In this document: in pieces, positions 1 through 10,332 of the stretch
How the letters are laid out: each line of letters starts with the position of its first letter
Numbering within the stretch: position 1 is the first letter of the stretch
NCBI RefSeq assembly: GCF_024713945.1
Contig: NC_134678.1
Location: 8,246,001-8,310,000 of the forward strand
DNA from: Dermatophagoides farinae
Lineage: Eukaryota; Arthropoda; Arachnida; Sarcoptiformes; Pyroglyphidae
Length of the DNA stretch: 64,000 bases
Direction of reading: 5' to 3'
Notes under the pieces: model-generated
The model's database searches: none
Seen by the model: the letters and a program-made list of their open reading frames with translations, nothing else
Told to the model about the DNA's origin: nothing
Translations under genes and position numbers: made by a program

Positions 1-1088
1 AAAGTATCCGGATTTGTTGTTGATCTTCTTCAATACATACATTGTGATGGGTAGATGTATTTTTTGTGGTTCTTTTGACGTTTGATCATTATCTTTAAGA
101 TGATGTTCATCCAATCGAGCCAGACCAAGATAGATACGATCAGAATTTGTTGATCGAAATTCGAACAATAAATTCTGCATACTTGTATTACAGCAACGAT
201 TGAAATAGAAAAATGGATTGAAATGAATATGCGATACAAGACAATCGATTTGCCAACGACATACTGGTTCACCAAGATCAGCATCATAAACAATAATAGT
301 ATTGTTATGAGGATAGAATGATAATAGGTAGAGATTTGTAGCCAAACATCCAGCAATATTATCATTGTTTTTGCAATTATCCGATTTTTCATCTTCTTGG
401 TCATTATTATCGGGTTTAGACATGTCAAAATCAACCAAATCCCAACAATTAATTTTTCCGGTCACAGAATTACGATTCGGTGTTGATAATTTTTTATCCA
501 AATGAATCCAATGAATAAAACTAATGGAACGATTTTCAGTGGTCGATAAAATGACTGTTAACGGCGCAGATTCAATCACATCCCATACGACAATCATACC
601 GATCGTATCGATTGAACACAGACAAAGATGATTGGTTAATGGTGACCATTTAACCAGGCAAACAATATGTTTGTGTCGATGTAAAGCTATCGTAAACGAA
701 AAAAATGCACTGAATACAATCAACAATCAATGTATACATTTGACTTACTTTGACGAAATGATAAAGTGGGCCGTGTATCGACAATGACCACAAGATTTTG
801 GCAACCATATGCTATAAGACCATTCGATGACCAATCCAGAGCACCGGAATTTTGTGCATGTAATACGCCAGAAATGGTCGATGGAAATAATGTGTACGAA
901 TACGATAATGATGATGATGATCGTGATTGAGAATCGATGGGAATTTTCGGTGATTCCAATGGAGATGAACATGTCGATGGATTCCTTTGTATGAACATTT
1001 GCTTTTCATTTCTAATCGATTGTTGAGAACGGGTATTTGTTTCATGATCATCATTCAATGACTGTTCTACGGTGGTATTGGATTGCAT
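1..1088 (-). CDS. WDR11: WDR11 homologue, N-terminal part (runs off left edge)
   Basis: Exons read on the minus strand are 1088-749 and 686 to the window edge, joined by a 62-bp GT..AG intron (687-748) in phase 1. About 340 residues are visible. After a low-complexity, Ser-rich N-terminal extension of roughly 70 residues, the segment GVLHAQNSGALDWSSNGLIA and the following AYGCQNLVVIVDTRPT match the start of the first beta-propeller of WDR11 (human: LNAHNKAAVDWGWQGLIAYG). A WD-like strand follows (GMIVVWDVIESAPLTVIL), then PHNNTIIVYDADLGEPVCRW, which fits the next blade. WDR11 is a twin-propeller protein that acts with FAM91A1 in vesicle tethering at the trans-Golgi and has been linked to Hedgehog signalling and ciliogenesis. 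The start was taken at the first in-frame ATG. The N-terminal extension is longer than in vertebrates. The rest of the gene, including the second propeller, lies outside the window. Confidence 0.85.
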
Positions 1089-1218
1089 TTTTCATTCAGA
1101 ATTTATCGAATAAGATTATCAATGAGAATGGAAAAAACCAATGATAATACTGAATTGTAGTTTTTAATGGTTGCACTTGGTAACTATAATGATAAAATGT
1201 TTCTCCCAAATAATGGGC

Positions 1219-1419
1219 TTATCTGGGATTTGGTCTCCAATGTTGTTTGTTGGTCTCGTGTTTATCACCGTTTAGGTGAGCTGTGTATATAATCACATCT
1301 CTATGATGTACGGTAAATTTGTTTGCAATTTTTTGATATTGTTGATGAAATGAATGAAAGCAATGATTGGCCAACAAAACACTTTTGGTTGCACTTTCAA
1401 GTTTCCTGAATCCACGCAT
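1219..1419 (-). CDS. Possible small protein of 66 residues, unrecognised
   Basis: This ATG-initiated ORF encodes MRGFRKLESATKSVLLANHC and ends QHWRPNPR. It is basic and His-rich, with no signal peptide or membrane segment. It sits between the 3' end of the membrane-protein gene and the 5' end of WDR11, all on the minus strand. Its wording is less repetitive than most chance ORFs here, but no family was recognised and the ATG lies in an AT-rich TATATATG context with no obvious leader. It could be a small mitochondrial-type protein, the last exon of something larger, or chance. Confidence 0.25.
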   Translation of the reverse strand: MRGFRKLESATKSVLLANHCFHSFHQQYQKIANKFTVHHRDVIIYTAHLNGDKHETNKQHWRPNPR

Positions 1420-1695
1420 ATATAGTCTTAAAATGTGAAATATTTATTCATCAATCATGATCCACCAAAACTTGATGATGATGATGATTTGGCAATAAAA
1501 TAAAATAGGAAAGAATTGAAATAAATAATGTTTGACATTAAAAACAAAACAACAAAGAATCGAAACCAAAAATAAATAAATTCAACAGTTCTATATTCGG
1601 TGACCATTCATAAATGACAAGACGAAAAAATTAATAATCGCCATTTAGTATTATTATAATGGGTAGATTTGAAATATTTTTTTATGTTTTTTTTG
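1420..1695. other. AT-rich intergenic stretch
   Basis: No coding signal was seen. The stretch carries A/T homopolymers and a short GAT run near 1475, and probably holds the 3' untranslated region of the membrane-protein gene on the minus strand. Confidence 0.4.
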
Positions 1696-2739
1696 TTATA
1701 AATAATTATAATTGATCAGAATTTGTTTCAATACCAACAATATGATTGTGAATAAACTAATGATTGTCACTAGTAAATAGGCGGTATATTTGGATATGTA
1801 ATTATCATTCGATTCATGATGATGATCAGTATCAGAGTCATCATATTCATAGTAATCATAATCATCATTTATTAATTGTCGTTGAAATCGAGAATTCAAT
1901 TCATCGGAATCATTCTCATCATTGTGGTAAACAACATCAAAGTCATAATGAGCACTTTGGTTCTCGTGTTTGATGATGCAACGTTTTTTGTACACACATC
2001 TCAGGATCATTCGTTTATTCTCTTCCAATACTGATACTAATCGTAATGATGTTCGATCATCCAGTTTAGTCGGAGTAATTGGATAATTATATGGTCGTTC
2101 CCATTGATAGCTGGAATTATGGAAGAGATTCAATAATAGATTAAATTTCGGTCGTATCAATTTTCGAACGACAATCGTTTCAATCTGATACAGGGAACAA
2201 TTTTGTATGAAATGATACAAGCCATTTGTTTGATCACTATTAATATCACATGATAGAATAAAATGTAAACGATTCTTATCGGAATGGATTGTTGCATCGT
2301 TGTTGTTGTTGTTGATGTAATCGTTGTCATCTAATCGTATGAAACCATTGCTTAATCGATTCAGATACCATAGACGTTTCCATTTTCCTATAGTTATGAT
2401 GTAAAACAAGTTGATAATAATATATAATTATAACTATAATATGATGATGATATAATCAACATTATTATTATGGATTATTATACCGATTCCATTTCGAATA
2501 GGCCAATGTCGATAATGTGGTTGATGATTTGAACCATCATCACCATTGCTTATATATACCAGATTGGACATTTTCCATAATGGCCCACGAAAATGATCCA
2601 ATGTAAAATGTACCAATATCGAACTTGATTCATGATGAACGATGGCCTTTTCATCTTTGTCCGCATTCGTCAGTTGATGATGTGATGAAAATAATAACAA
2701 GAATAGTGAGAAAAGAAACCAAAATCTTGTTGATGACAT
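1696..2739 (-). CDS. Orphan single-pass (type I) membrane glycoprotein
   Basis: Two exons: 2739-2484 and 2387-1696, with a 96-bp GT..AG intron, giving 315 residues. The start is the first ATG of the frame, MSSTRFWFLFSLFLLLFSSH, a clear signal peptide with probable cleavage near NADKDEK. The ectodomain has a TLDHFRGPLWKMSNLVYIS segment, scattered Cys residues and several N-x-S/T sites (for example NSS and NQS). An Asp/Tyr-rich acidic stalk with DYDYYEYDDSD follows, then a transmembrane helix (YTAYLLVTIISLFTIILLVL) and a tail of only about seven residues. No known family was recognised. The topology suggests a cell-surface glycoprotein with almost no cytoplasmic domain, so any signalling would need a partner. 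The calls rest on topology only. Confidence 0.7.
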
Positions 2740-3280
2740 TTTTGTTTCACTTTTCAATACAAAAACACATTTTGTACAAATTGTTTCAAACGCACAATCA
2801 ACAACATTTTACGAATCATGAATCAAACCAGAATCGAAAACGAATGCATGTTTTTATATGATAACGATGGCATTTCGGTTATCATCATCATCATCATCGG
2901 TATCATCGGTTCAAATATCCAGATATACATGATTTGGCAGAAAATTTCTTCGACAATAACAATTCTGGTGCGTTGCATGAGTGTGTGTGTGTGTGTAAAA
3001 GCGAATGACATCATCAGATGGCCAAATATCATGGATACGTGCCATTGTATAAATTGTTTGAATAATGAATAAATATATATCGAATGAATGAATGGACAAA
3101 TTTTGTTTATTTCTTTTTATTATTCTTTGATCGATCGGTGTGTATAAACACAAAATACATCATATGTGTGTGTGTGTGAGTATTGCAAGGTGACCGCGAA
3201 CATTCAAGATTGATTACATTAGATCAAATCAAATGGAATGAAAAATCTTATCTCAAAATCCTGCTTGACCAATATGGAAT
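2740..3280. other. Intergenic, microsatellite-bearing
   Basis: No supported gene. It contains an ATC run (2884-2899), a (GT)n tract (about 2981-2996) and another (about 3164-3178). It should hold the promoter of the membrane-protein gene (right to left) and the 3' end of the Cys-tail gene. Confidence 0.4.
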
Positions 3281-4063
3281 TTAGCAACATTTTTGATTAC
3301 AACATTGACAAAAACATTGTTGACAACGGTAACATTTCCAATAACAACAATTACAGCATTCACATTCGAATGGCGCACAAGCACAGCATAATGCAAATGG
3401 TGAACATAACCATGATTTACAACGGGAACCAGTTGATGGCTTTTTTCTTATAACATTCGACGGAGAAATTGGTCTTTCCGGCGGTATCGGTGTCGATGAA
3501 GCGATCGGTGGTGGTGATGATGCCTTAAGTATTGATTTCCCTGGTTGTGTTGTAATGGCTAGATTGTTGTTGATATCACCGCTGGCGCGAATTTTTGAAC
3601 GACCACTTTGTTTCTTAAAACTTGCTTCAGGTTGTTGTTGTCCTGTTGAACCTTCTGGGCCTTTTGTTGATTTTTGTCGTCGTTTATGGTCATCATCATT
3701 GTCCGAATCGGAACTTGAGTCTGAACTTGAGCTAGTATCGGGTAATTTTGTCTTTTTCATTGATGATGATCTATTTGGATCAATGGGTTTAGTTTGGCGT
3801 CGATCATCAGTTATTCGTACAGCATAATCTCTGTGATCCTCATCGTCATCTGGTTGAGTACCTTGTGATACTTTTATCACTTTAACATTCTTTCTTTTTA
3901 GATCATCGTCATGATTTCGATGGAAAGATTCACGTTGAATATTATCATCACTATCGTCATTACTTTGTCGTTGATCTTCAACCCTGATTGGAATGATACG
4001 TTCACGTGGTGATATGGAACGGTCATTGATAACAATGGTCGATGTTGATTTATTGGCTGACAT
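3281..4063 (-). CDS. Disordered protein with cysteine-packed C-terminus
   Basis: A single-exon ORF of 260 residues from an ATG. Residues 1 to about 210 are charged and disordered: Asp/Arg/Ser-rich with a DTSSSSDSSSDSDNDDD acidic block. A GKSILKASSPPP segment contains an SILK sequence, which resembles the [GS]IL[RK] docking motif for protein phosphatase 1. A Pro/Ser-rich stretch follows. The last 46 or so residues hold 18 cysteines in CC, CxC and CxxC pairs (for example CECCNCCYWKC and QCFCQCCNQKCC). There is no signal peptide, so the cysteines probably face the cytosol, as sites of S-palmitoylation or metal binding. Family unknown. An intron inside cannot be excluded but is not needed. Confidence 0.6.
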   Translation of the reverse strand: MSANKSTSTIVINDRSISPRERIIPIRVEDQRQSNDDSDDNIQRESFHRNHDDDLKRKNVKVIKVSQGTQPDDDEDHRDYAVRITDDRRQTKPIDPNRSSSMKKTKLPDTSSSSDSSSDSDNDDDHKRRQKSTKGPEGSTGQQQPEASFKKQSGRSKIRASGDINNNLAITTQPGKSILKASSPPPIASSTPIPPERPISPSNVIRKKPSTGSRCKSWLCSPFALCCACAPFECECCNCCYWKCYRCQQCFCQCCNQKCC

Positions 4064-5067
4064 GTTTATTATGCAATGTCGTTGTATTGTTTTTCAGCAC
4101 ACACAAACCACAAACATGATCTTTTTCAGAATTATTTTATTCAACCACAACCACCATTATTCGTGTGAACATAAAATGACAAAATGAATGGCTGTGTCCA
4201 CCAGTGAATGCAGTGAATTCGAATGAACAAGCCAAAAATAAACAAATAAATAAACAGGTAGGCTGTTTAGGCACACACAAAAACATCGATTTGATGATTT
4301 GGGCAGGTGCACAAACCGATTATGGATGCATACACAAACAATCCTCAACATGATAGAGAAGAATCAACACATTTCTTTCGGAAGATGAGAAAAATGACCG
4401 AGGCCATAATGGAGGTGTTTTTATTCATTTTTTTTTTTTTTTTTTTTTTGGTGTTTGTGTTCAATGATTTGAGGGAGGACAAGTATTTCCAAGTTTTTTT
4501 TTGGTTTCAAAATTCGACCATGAATCCTTATGTGGGGAAGGAAAAGAAAATTTGAAATAAATCTGTCAATAATATACGCCAATTGCATTTCCTTCATTCT
4601 GAATATCGGAGAAAAGACTAACCACCACACACAAAAGTCAGTTAACACATGCCAAATATGGAATATGACATTCGAGAACATTGGAAGGATAAAATTTCGA
4701 TTTAATGCACAAATTTGGGCACAATAAACAACAGTAGCAAATGCAATCACACCAATGTCTTTATGATGAAATAAATATCTATATCTATAGATGTTTATGT
4801 TGTTGTGGCCATCAAAAAACATTGATGATTTCCAAACGCAAAAAAATTCATCTCGATGATGATGATGTTGGACAATAAAAAGTTTTTTCCAAAATAAATT
4901 TAATGATGATGATGATGATGATTATGAATGATGAAAAAAATTTAAATTGGCGTGAATTTCTTTGTTTTGTTTACGATTTTCGAAATAAATAAAATATATA
5001 TTAATAAATATATAAAACTATATATTTGATTGTTTATATAAATTTTCTACTTGATGAAATTGGCGTT
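4064..5067. other. Intergenic, low-complexity
   Basis: No gene supported. It holds a poly-T tract of about 20 bases near 4430-4449, GAT repeats at about 4856-4868 and 4903-4923, and AT-rich DNA near 4980-5040 that probably contains the formin 3' untranslated region. Short ORFs on both strands lack any protein-like composition. Confidence 0.4.
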
Positions 5068-8000
5068 TCAATGAATGAAAGATGGAGATGATGATTTTTT
5101 CAAATTTATTAGTTTACCATCGCCAATATGATGATGTTCAACTGCTGAAAATGAAAATTTTCATTTAAATTAAATCAACAAAATCATCATGATACATACC
5201 GATTTCTTTTGTCAAACTTTTCAACTTTGGTGATGGTGATTTGTGATCCAGATTTGGTGAAGAAGTATTAGACTGATGAGGTAGTGAAGATCCATTGATA
5301 TTTTTCTCCATTTTTTGTACCGGTACTACGATAGCATGATTTGATTTATTATTAGCATTGTTTCCTTTAATAACAAATGATTTGGCCATTCTATTAGCTG
5401 GTTTGGATGTGAATGAAAACGAACGACGTTGTTCGGATGAAATACCAGACGATGATGATGAAGATGCTTTCAGTGATGACGGTCGTTCTTTAGCCACTGT
5501 AGATATGATTATATTGGCAGATTCTGTTGTTGGTGATTGATTCGATACTGATCCATTTTTGGATTGATTTTCGAATACTTTATGTAAAGCATCATTATTT
5601 TCAATATATTTGGATGGCGATATGATTGCAGTCAATTGTTGAATATATTGATTCAATAATGGTTTCTTTTTAAATTCGAATAAAAAATTTCGGTTTGATT
5701 TTGAATTGGCAGATTCTTTCGAATAAGATGACGATTTGATAGATTCCGAGTTTGTATTACATTCTTCAATCGTTATTTTTGGTGGAGTCATATCAGTGTT
5801 TGATAATGAATCCGAATCTTCTTTACTTTGATTCTTAATGGTACGACGAAGTGGAGAAAATCGATTAAAAGCCGAAATAGTCGTAGATGTTGAATCGATT
5901 AATGGTTCGGGATCTTGGTTATATTGTAGCGATGGAACAATCACACGTTCTCGTTCATTATCCGAACAATCATTGTTGTTGCTCGTTCCACGCAGACTAC
6001 GTCTTCCGGAACCAATACGACGAAATTGTGTCCCAAATAGATTACCATCGATGTTAGTGCCATTACATTGATCATTATGGGCAGTTGATTTTAAAAATTC
6101 AACAAGATCTTGTTTGGCTGGCGAATCAACATTCGACATATCCTGTGAACATGGCCGTGAATGGCGACGCTTCAGTGACGAACAGAATTTTGTAGAATCT
6201 GAACCAGCTACCAAATTGGCAGGATCATGTGATCGAAACATTGTCTTATCATTTTGACATGACAATGATTGTCCATTTCCTATGGTTTCAATCAAAGATG
6301 TGAATGAATTGTCCGTACAGTGTTGTTTTTGTTGTCTTGCACGAATTTTTTGTCTATTTTCATTCCGTTTACGATTTTCTTCTATCGCCATTTTGAATCG
6401 TTGTACGAATGCAACGAATATCTGAAAACATTGTTCCAATTTGAATTGAGCGATATCTTCACAGAAAAAATCGGCAACATTTTTTCGCAATTTTTCCATA
6501 TCTAGTTCGGTGACTGTTTTGAGACGATTGATTGTATGTTCTGAGATTGTCAAGAATTGGCCAATTTTTTCAAACAAACGGTGATCGCCATCAGCGTTTG
6601 GTTTGTTTAAACTAAGCTTTGATTTTATGGCCGCGATTTTTTCCGATAAAGATTTCACTTCAGCTTTGAGGTTATCATTGGATATTCTACATGAAACAAG
6701 AAAGATGGTGAGAAAAGGAAAAATAATTTCAGCAAACATTGGAATTACGGTGCAAACAAAGCTTACTTGGATGCTTCAATCAATGTTGGTAATTCATCAT
6801 AAAATGAATTCAAACCTTTTTTTTCTGCTTGCTAAAAAAGTGACCCATAAACGATAAAAAAAAACAAGGGAAAGAGATAAAATTATCATATCATCATTGT
6901 ATATAGATAGAATAAGTAAGATTAATATAAATCTACATACCATAGCCACATAATGTATCAAATACAATCCAGGTTTATTTGAACGAATTTCGGCCAATTT
7001 AAGTAATGACATCATTTTAAAGCCAATCGCATTACCAGCATAACCACCCTTGAATATTCAAACAAACAAACAAACAAACAAACAAGACCAATAAAGGATT
7101 AGTGAATTGAATGTGAATGTGAAAAAAAAATTTACGACCCGCGACACACATAAGAATGAACAAAAAAAACATTCCACTTACAAAGTTAAGAAAATTGCCC
7201 GATACAAGTACCAATGTCAACATTTGTCTTAGTTTATCACTTTGCATTAGTTCTTTGGCCGCTTCACTAATGCATCGTGTTGATCGTTCAAGCATCGGTA
7301 TATTGGCATCATATTCTTCCCGTAATAACATGAAATCAATCTTCAATCGATAATGATTGATTTCGATCAATTTGATTAGAAAACGTTCAGCCAATGGTAG
7401 ACGATCACGATCCATTGGATCAATCTGCCGTAATGCAGTCATTTCCGTTTCATCGGGTAATAAATGTTTCAAACTTCGAAGCCGTTCAAGACCAATTTGT
7501 TGATGATCATTGGTGGCTATAAGATTGATCACTTGATCCAGACCGGAACCTTTATATTGTTTTAGGAAAATGTTAACACTCAATGATCGTTTTGAATCAA
7601 GTATAGGTGCTAATGGCATATCTAAATTGATTGTTGTTGAATCAATCGAATAATGCTGTTGTTCACTACCATCATCCATCATTGAGTGATCACTCAATGA
7701 TGCCGTATCTAGATTCATTGAATGATGACTTGTAGCACTGTGCCGACGTGAACATCTTGGTGAATTTGGACAAGAATTCGATGCACTCGATGTGCAAGAA
7801 TTTTGTGGCTGAAGACAATGTCCACCATTACTGGGCAATGATTGTTGAGCACCTGTTGAATTATTGTGGGTGATACAAGGCAGACAGAACAGTTCTTCAA
7901 GTTCATCAAAATCGACAATCAGGTCGTCATCGACAGATTTGGAAGATGAGATCGGGCATATTTGATCATCGGATTCTTTTTTTCCCGACGTATTTACTAA

Positions 8001-10332
8001 CTTTTCACCAATCATTTGCCAAACATTAGTCGTGTTGTCCGATGTGATCGATGTTTTCGATATTTTCGTCCAATTTATTGTTTTCATCTTTAATCGAGGT
8101 TTTTGTGGTAATAAATCGGTTACTTGTATCATTGATGATGTAGGCGGTTGAATTTGCAATTTCGCTTTATTTAAAAAAGAAACTGATGGGGCTGGTGGCG
8201 GTGGCGGTGGTGGTGGTGGTGGTGGGGGCGGCGGCGGTGGCGGAACCGAAGATAAAGGCATAGGTGACAAAGTTGGAGGTGGAGTTTGGATATTGCCCCC
8301 ATATCTATCATCATCATCATCCATTATTAATGACGATAATGACTGACTTGATAGAGATGATAAAGAGGAATCAACACTATTGGTGGGTGAAGATGAATCG
8401 GATTGATGATCCACGTGACATCTTGATTGTGCTCTTTTAGCCATCTGGTTCAATTGTGACGTATACCAATCAAATAGTTTGTCATTATGTTGATCATCAT
8501 CGTTGATCATTTCGAGCAATTGATCACCAAATTTATAAATTAAATGAACAATTTTTGATAAATTATTCGATGAGGATTGTTGTTGATGAGATGAATTGGT
8601 GAGAAAAATTTTTCGAAATACTTTAAATAACCAATCCGAAGTATTGGTCATTGACATAATGGATCGTATGAGGAATAATGTTGTGACATTGTCATCATCC
8701 AGAGATGACGACATTAAAAATTCATTGAAATGACTAAGCTCTAGATATGATCGACATTCATCATAAAGTTTACCATCATTCATTGACGTTGATTGCAATA
8801 AATGCTGAACACATCGATCTAAATTTGAATCGATTTGTAGCCTAAATCTGACCCATTTCGAGATATTTGGCTGTAATCGTTGTAGATGATTGATTAGCTC
8901 AAGAATGGCTGCACGATAATTATCCCACTTGGTGGTGGTGTTGTTGTTATTATTCACAGGTATTTGAGTGAATTCATCAACCAAAATATCGATATATGAT
9001 GATGGTAAAGTTGATTTGCCATTTTTGCATCGTAATTTGGATATCTGTTATTGAATGAATGGATTGTTATTTGTAACGTACAATATATTCATATATATGC
9101 CCTATGGGGTTAATATTAATCTATGTATGTGTGTGTGTGTTGTATAAAATCATTTCAACAACAAAATAAAACAATGGAAACGATCAACATCATCATCATA
9201 ATGATGATGATTATGATGACCACATGGATACATCATATTTGTATTATTATTTGATGAAAATGAAAAAGCCGATCCCATTCCCATGATTGAAAATGAAAAC
9301 GGCGCCCTGTCTGTCTATCCATTCATCTATCTGTCTGTTTTATATGATTTCTAATTTCTAATCTTTGATTCAAAAAACACGCACACAGGACAATTAATTT
9401 GATTTTCTTCCACACACACACACACACACTAGGATCTTTGGGTTTCGTATGGAATATGAAGCTATTTGTTTGCATTATTGTTTCAAAATATCCATGTGTC
9501 TGATGGTGATGAAAGTAAGGTGTTGATCCAATAACGAGAAAAAACAACAAACCTGTAATTGTAATAAAATATCCATAGTATGTAGAAAATCATCGAAATT
9601 GCCATCATCATTTTTGTTGTCGGCGATCATTTTAATATTTCGACACCGTTTACAAAGATCCATAATCAATCGATGTTTTTGATCTAGATTTTCATTACGG
9701 AAAAAATCTATTGATGTAAGTATAATAAGAGCGGAACGATAAGATTTACCATGATATATAGAATTGATTCTTTTTTATTGTTTTGGGAACTTACATTTGA
9801 TTATAGCATCATGAGATTCATTAGTCATTTTCGCTTGTTTTGATTTTGAATGCAATAATCGTTGTGTATCAATTTTCGATTTATTGATGGCTGACACATT
9901 TTTTGTTTTCATACTTTTATCCGGTGCAATAGCCGTACGTATTGTTGATTTCGTCTTTGTTATTGTAACTGTCGATGTTGACCGCTGTGGTTGTGTGGAT
10001 TTCAATGATGTAGTGTTTGATTTGGATGTTGTGTTCATAGAATTTCGAATGATCCTTGCTGATGTCATCGTTTTTGTCATAGTTGTTGTTGTTGATGATG
10101 ATCGTGATGGCGATGTACAACGTTGATTACGTTGAATAACAACCAATGGTGGTTTTGTCGTAACAATTGTCTTTTTATTTGAATTATTATGAACACGGTT
10201 ACTACTACCTGCCATGTTTGAACGGATTGATTTTACCGGTATTCCAGATGATGATGATGATGATGGTTGTTGTTTTGTCACCATTTTCTTAGCTGTTGAT
10301 GACATTACAATCGTTTCATTATGTAGCCTCAT
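5068..10332 (-). CDS. Formin, FHDC1/INF2-type (FH1-FH2 actin nucleator)
   Basis: Seven exons on the minus strand: 10332-9795, 9707-9553, 9044-7182, 7048-6941, 6831-6767, 6686-5200 and 5144-5068. All junctions are GT..AG and keep frame; about 1430 residues. Formins nucleate and elongate unbranched actin filaments. A Ser/Thr/Lys-rich N-terminal region leads to an FH3-like helical segment and an FH1 region (about 485-520) with a run of more than ten prolines. FH2 spans roughly 550-1020, starting [10 protein letters not shown], with [19 protein letters not shown], then [20 protein letters not shown] and [13 protein letters not shown], and [19 protein letters not shown]. The last two match FHDC1/INF2 best. 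FH2 is interrupted by a Ser-rich insert of about 85 residues between ELEELF and LDSKRS. The tail is Ser-rich. Without the last splice, translation ends at 5165 with [11 protein letters not shown]; with it, the protein ends [10 protein letters not shown]. Confidence 0.9.

Noticed and set aside
4421-4822. 133-codon minus-strand ORF ending in poly-Lys
   Set aside because: It runs through a poly-T tract and has no coding character.
9884-10126. Plus-strand Val/Asp-rich ORF opposite formin exon 1
   Set aside because: Antisense of a Ser/Thr/Lys-rich coding region that is supported by splicing to the formin.
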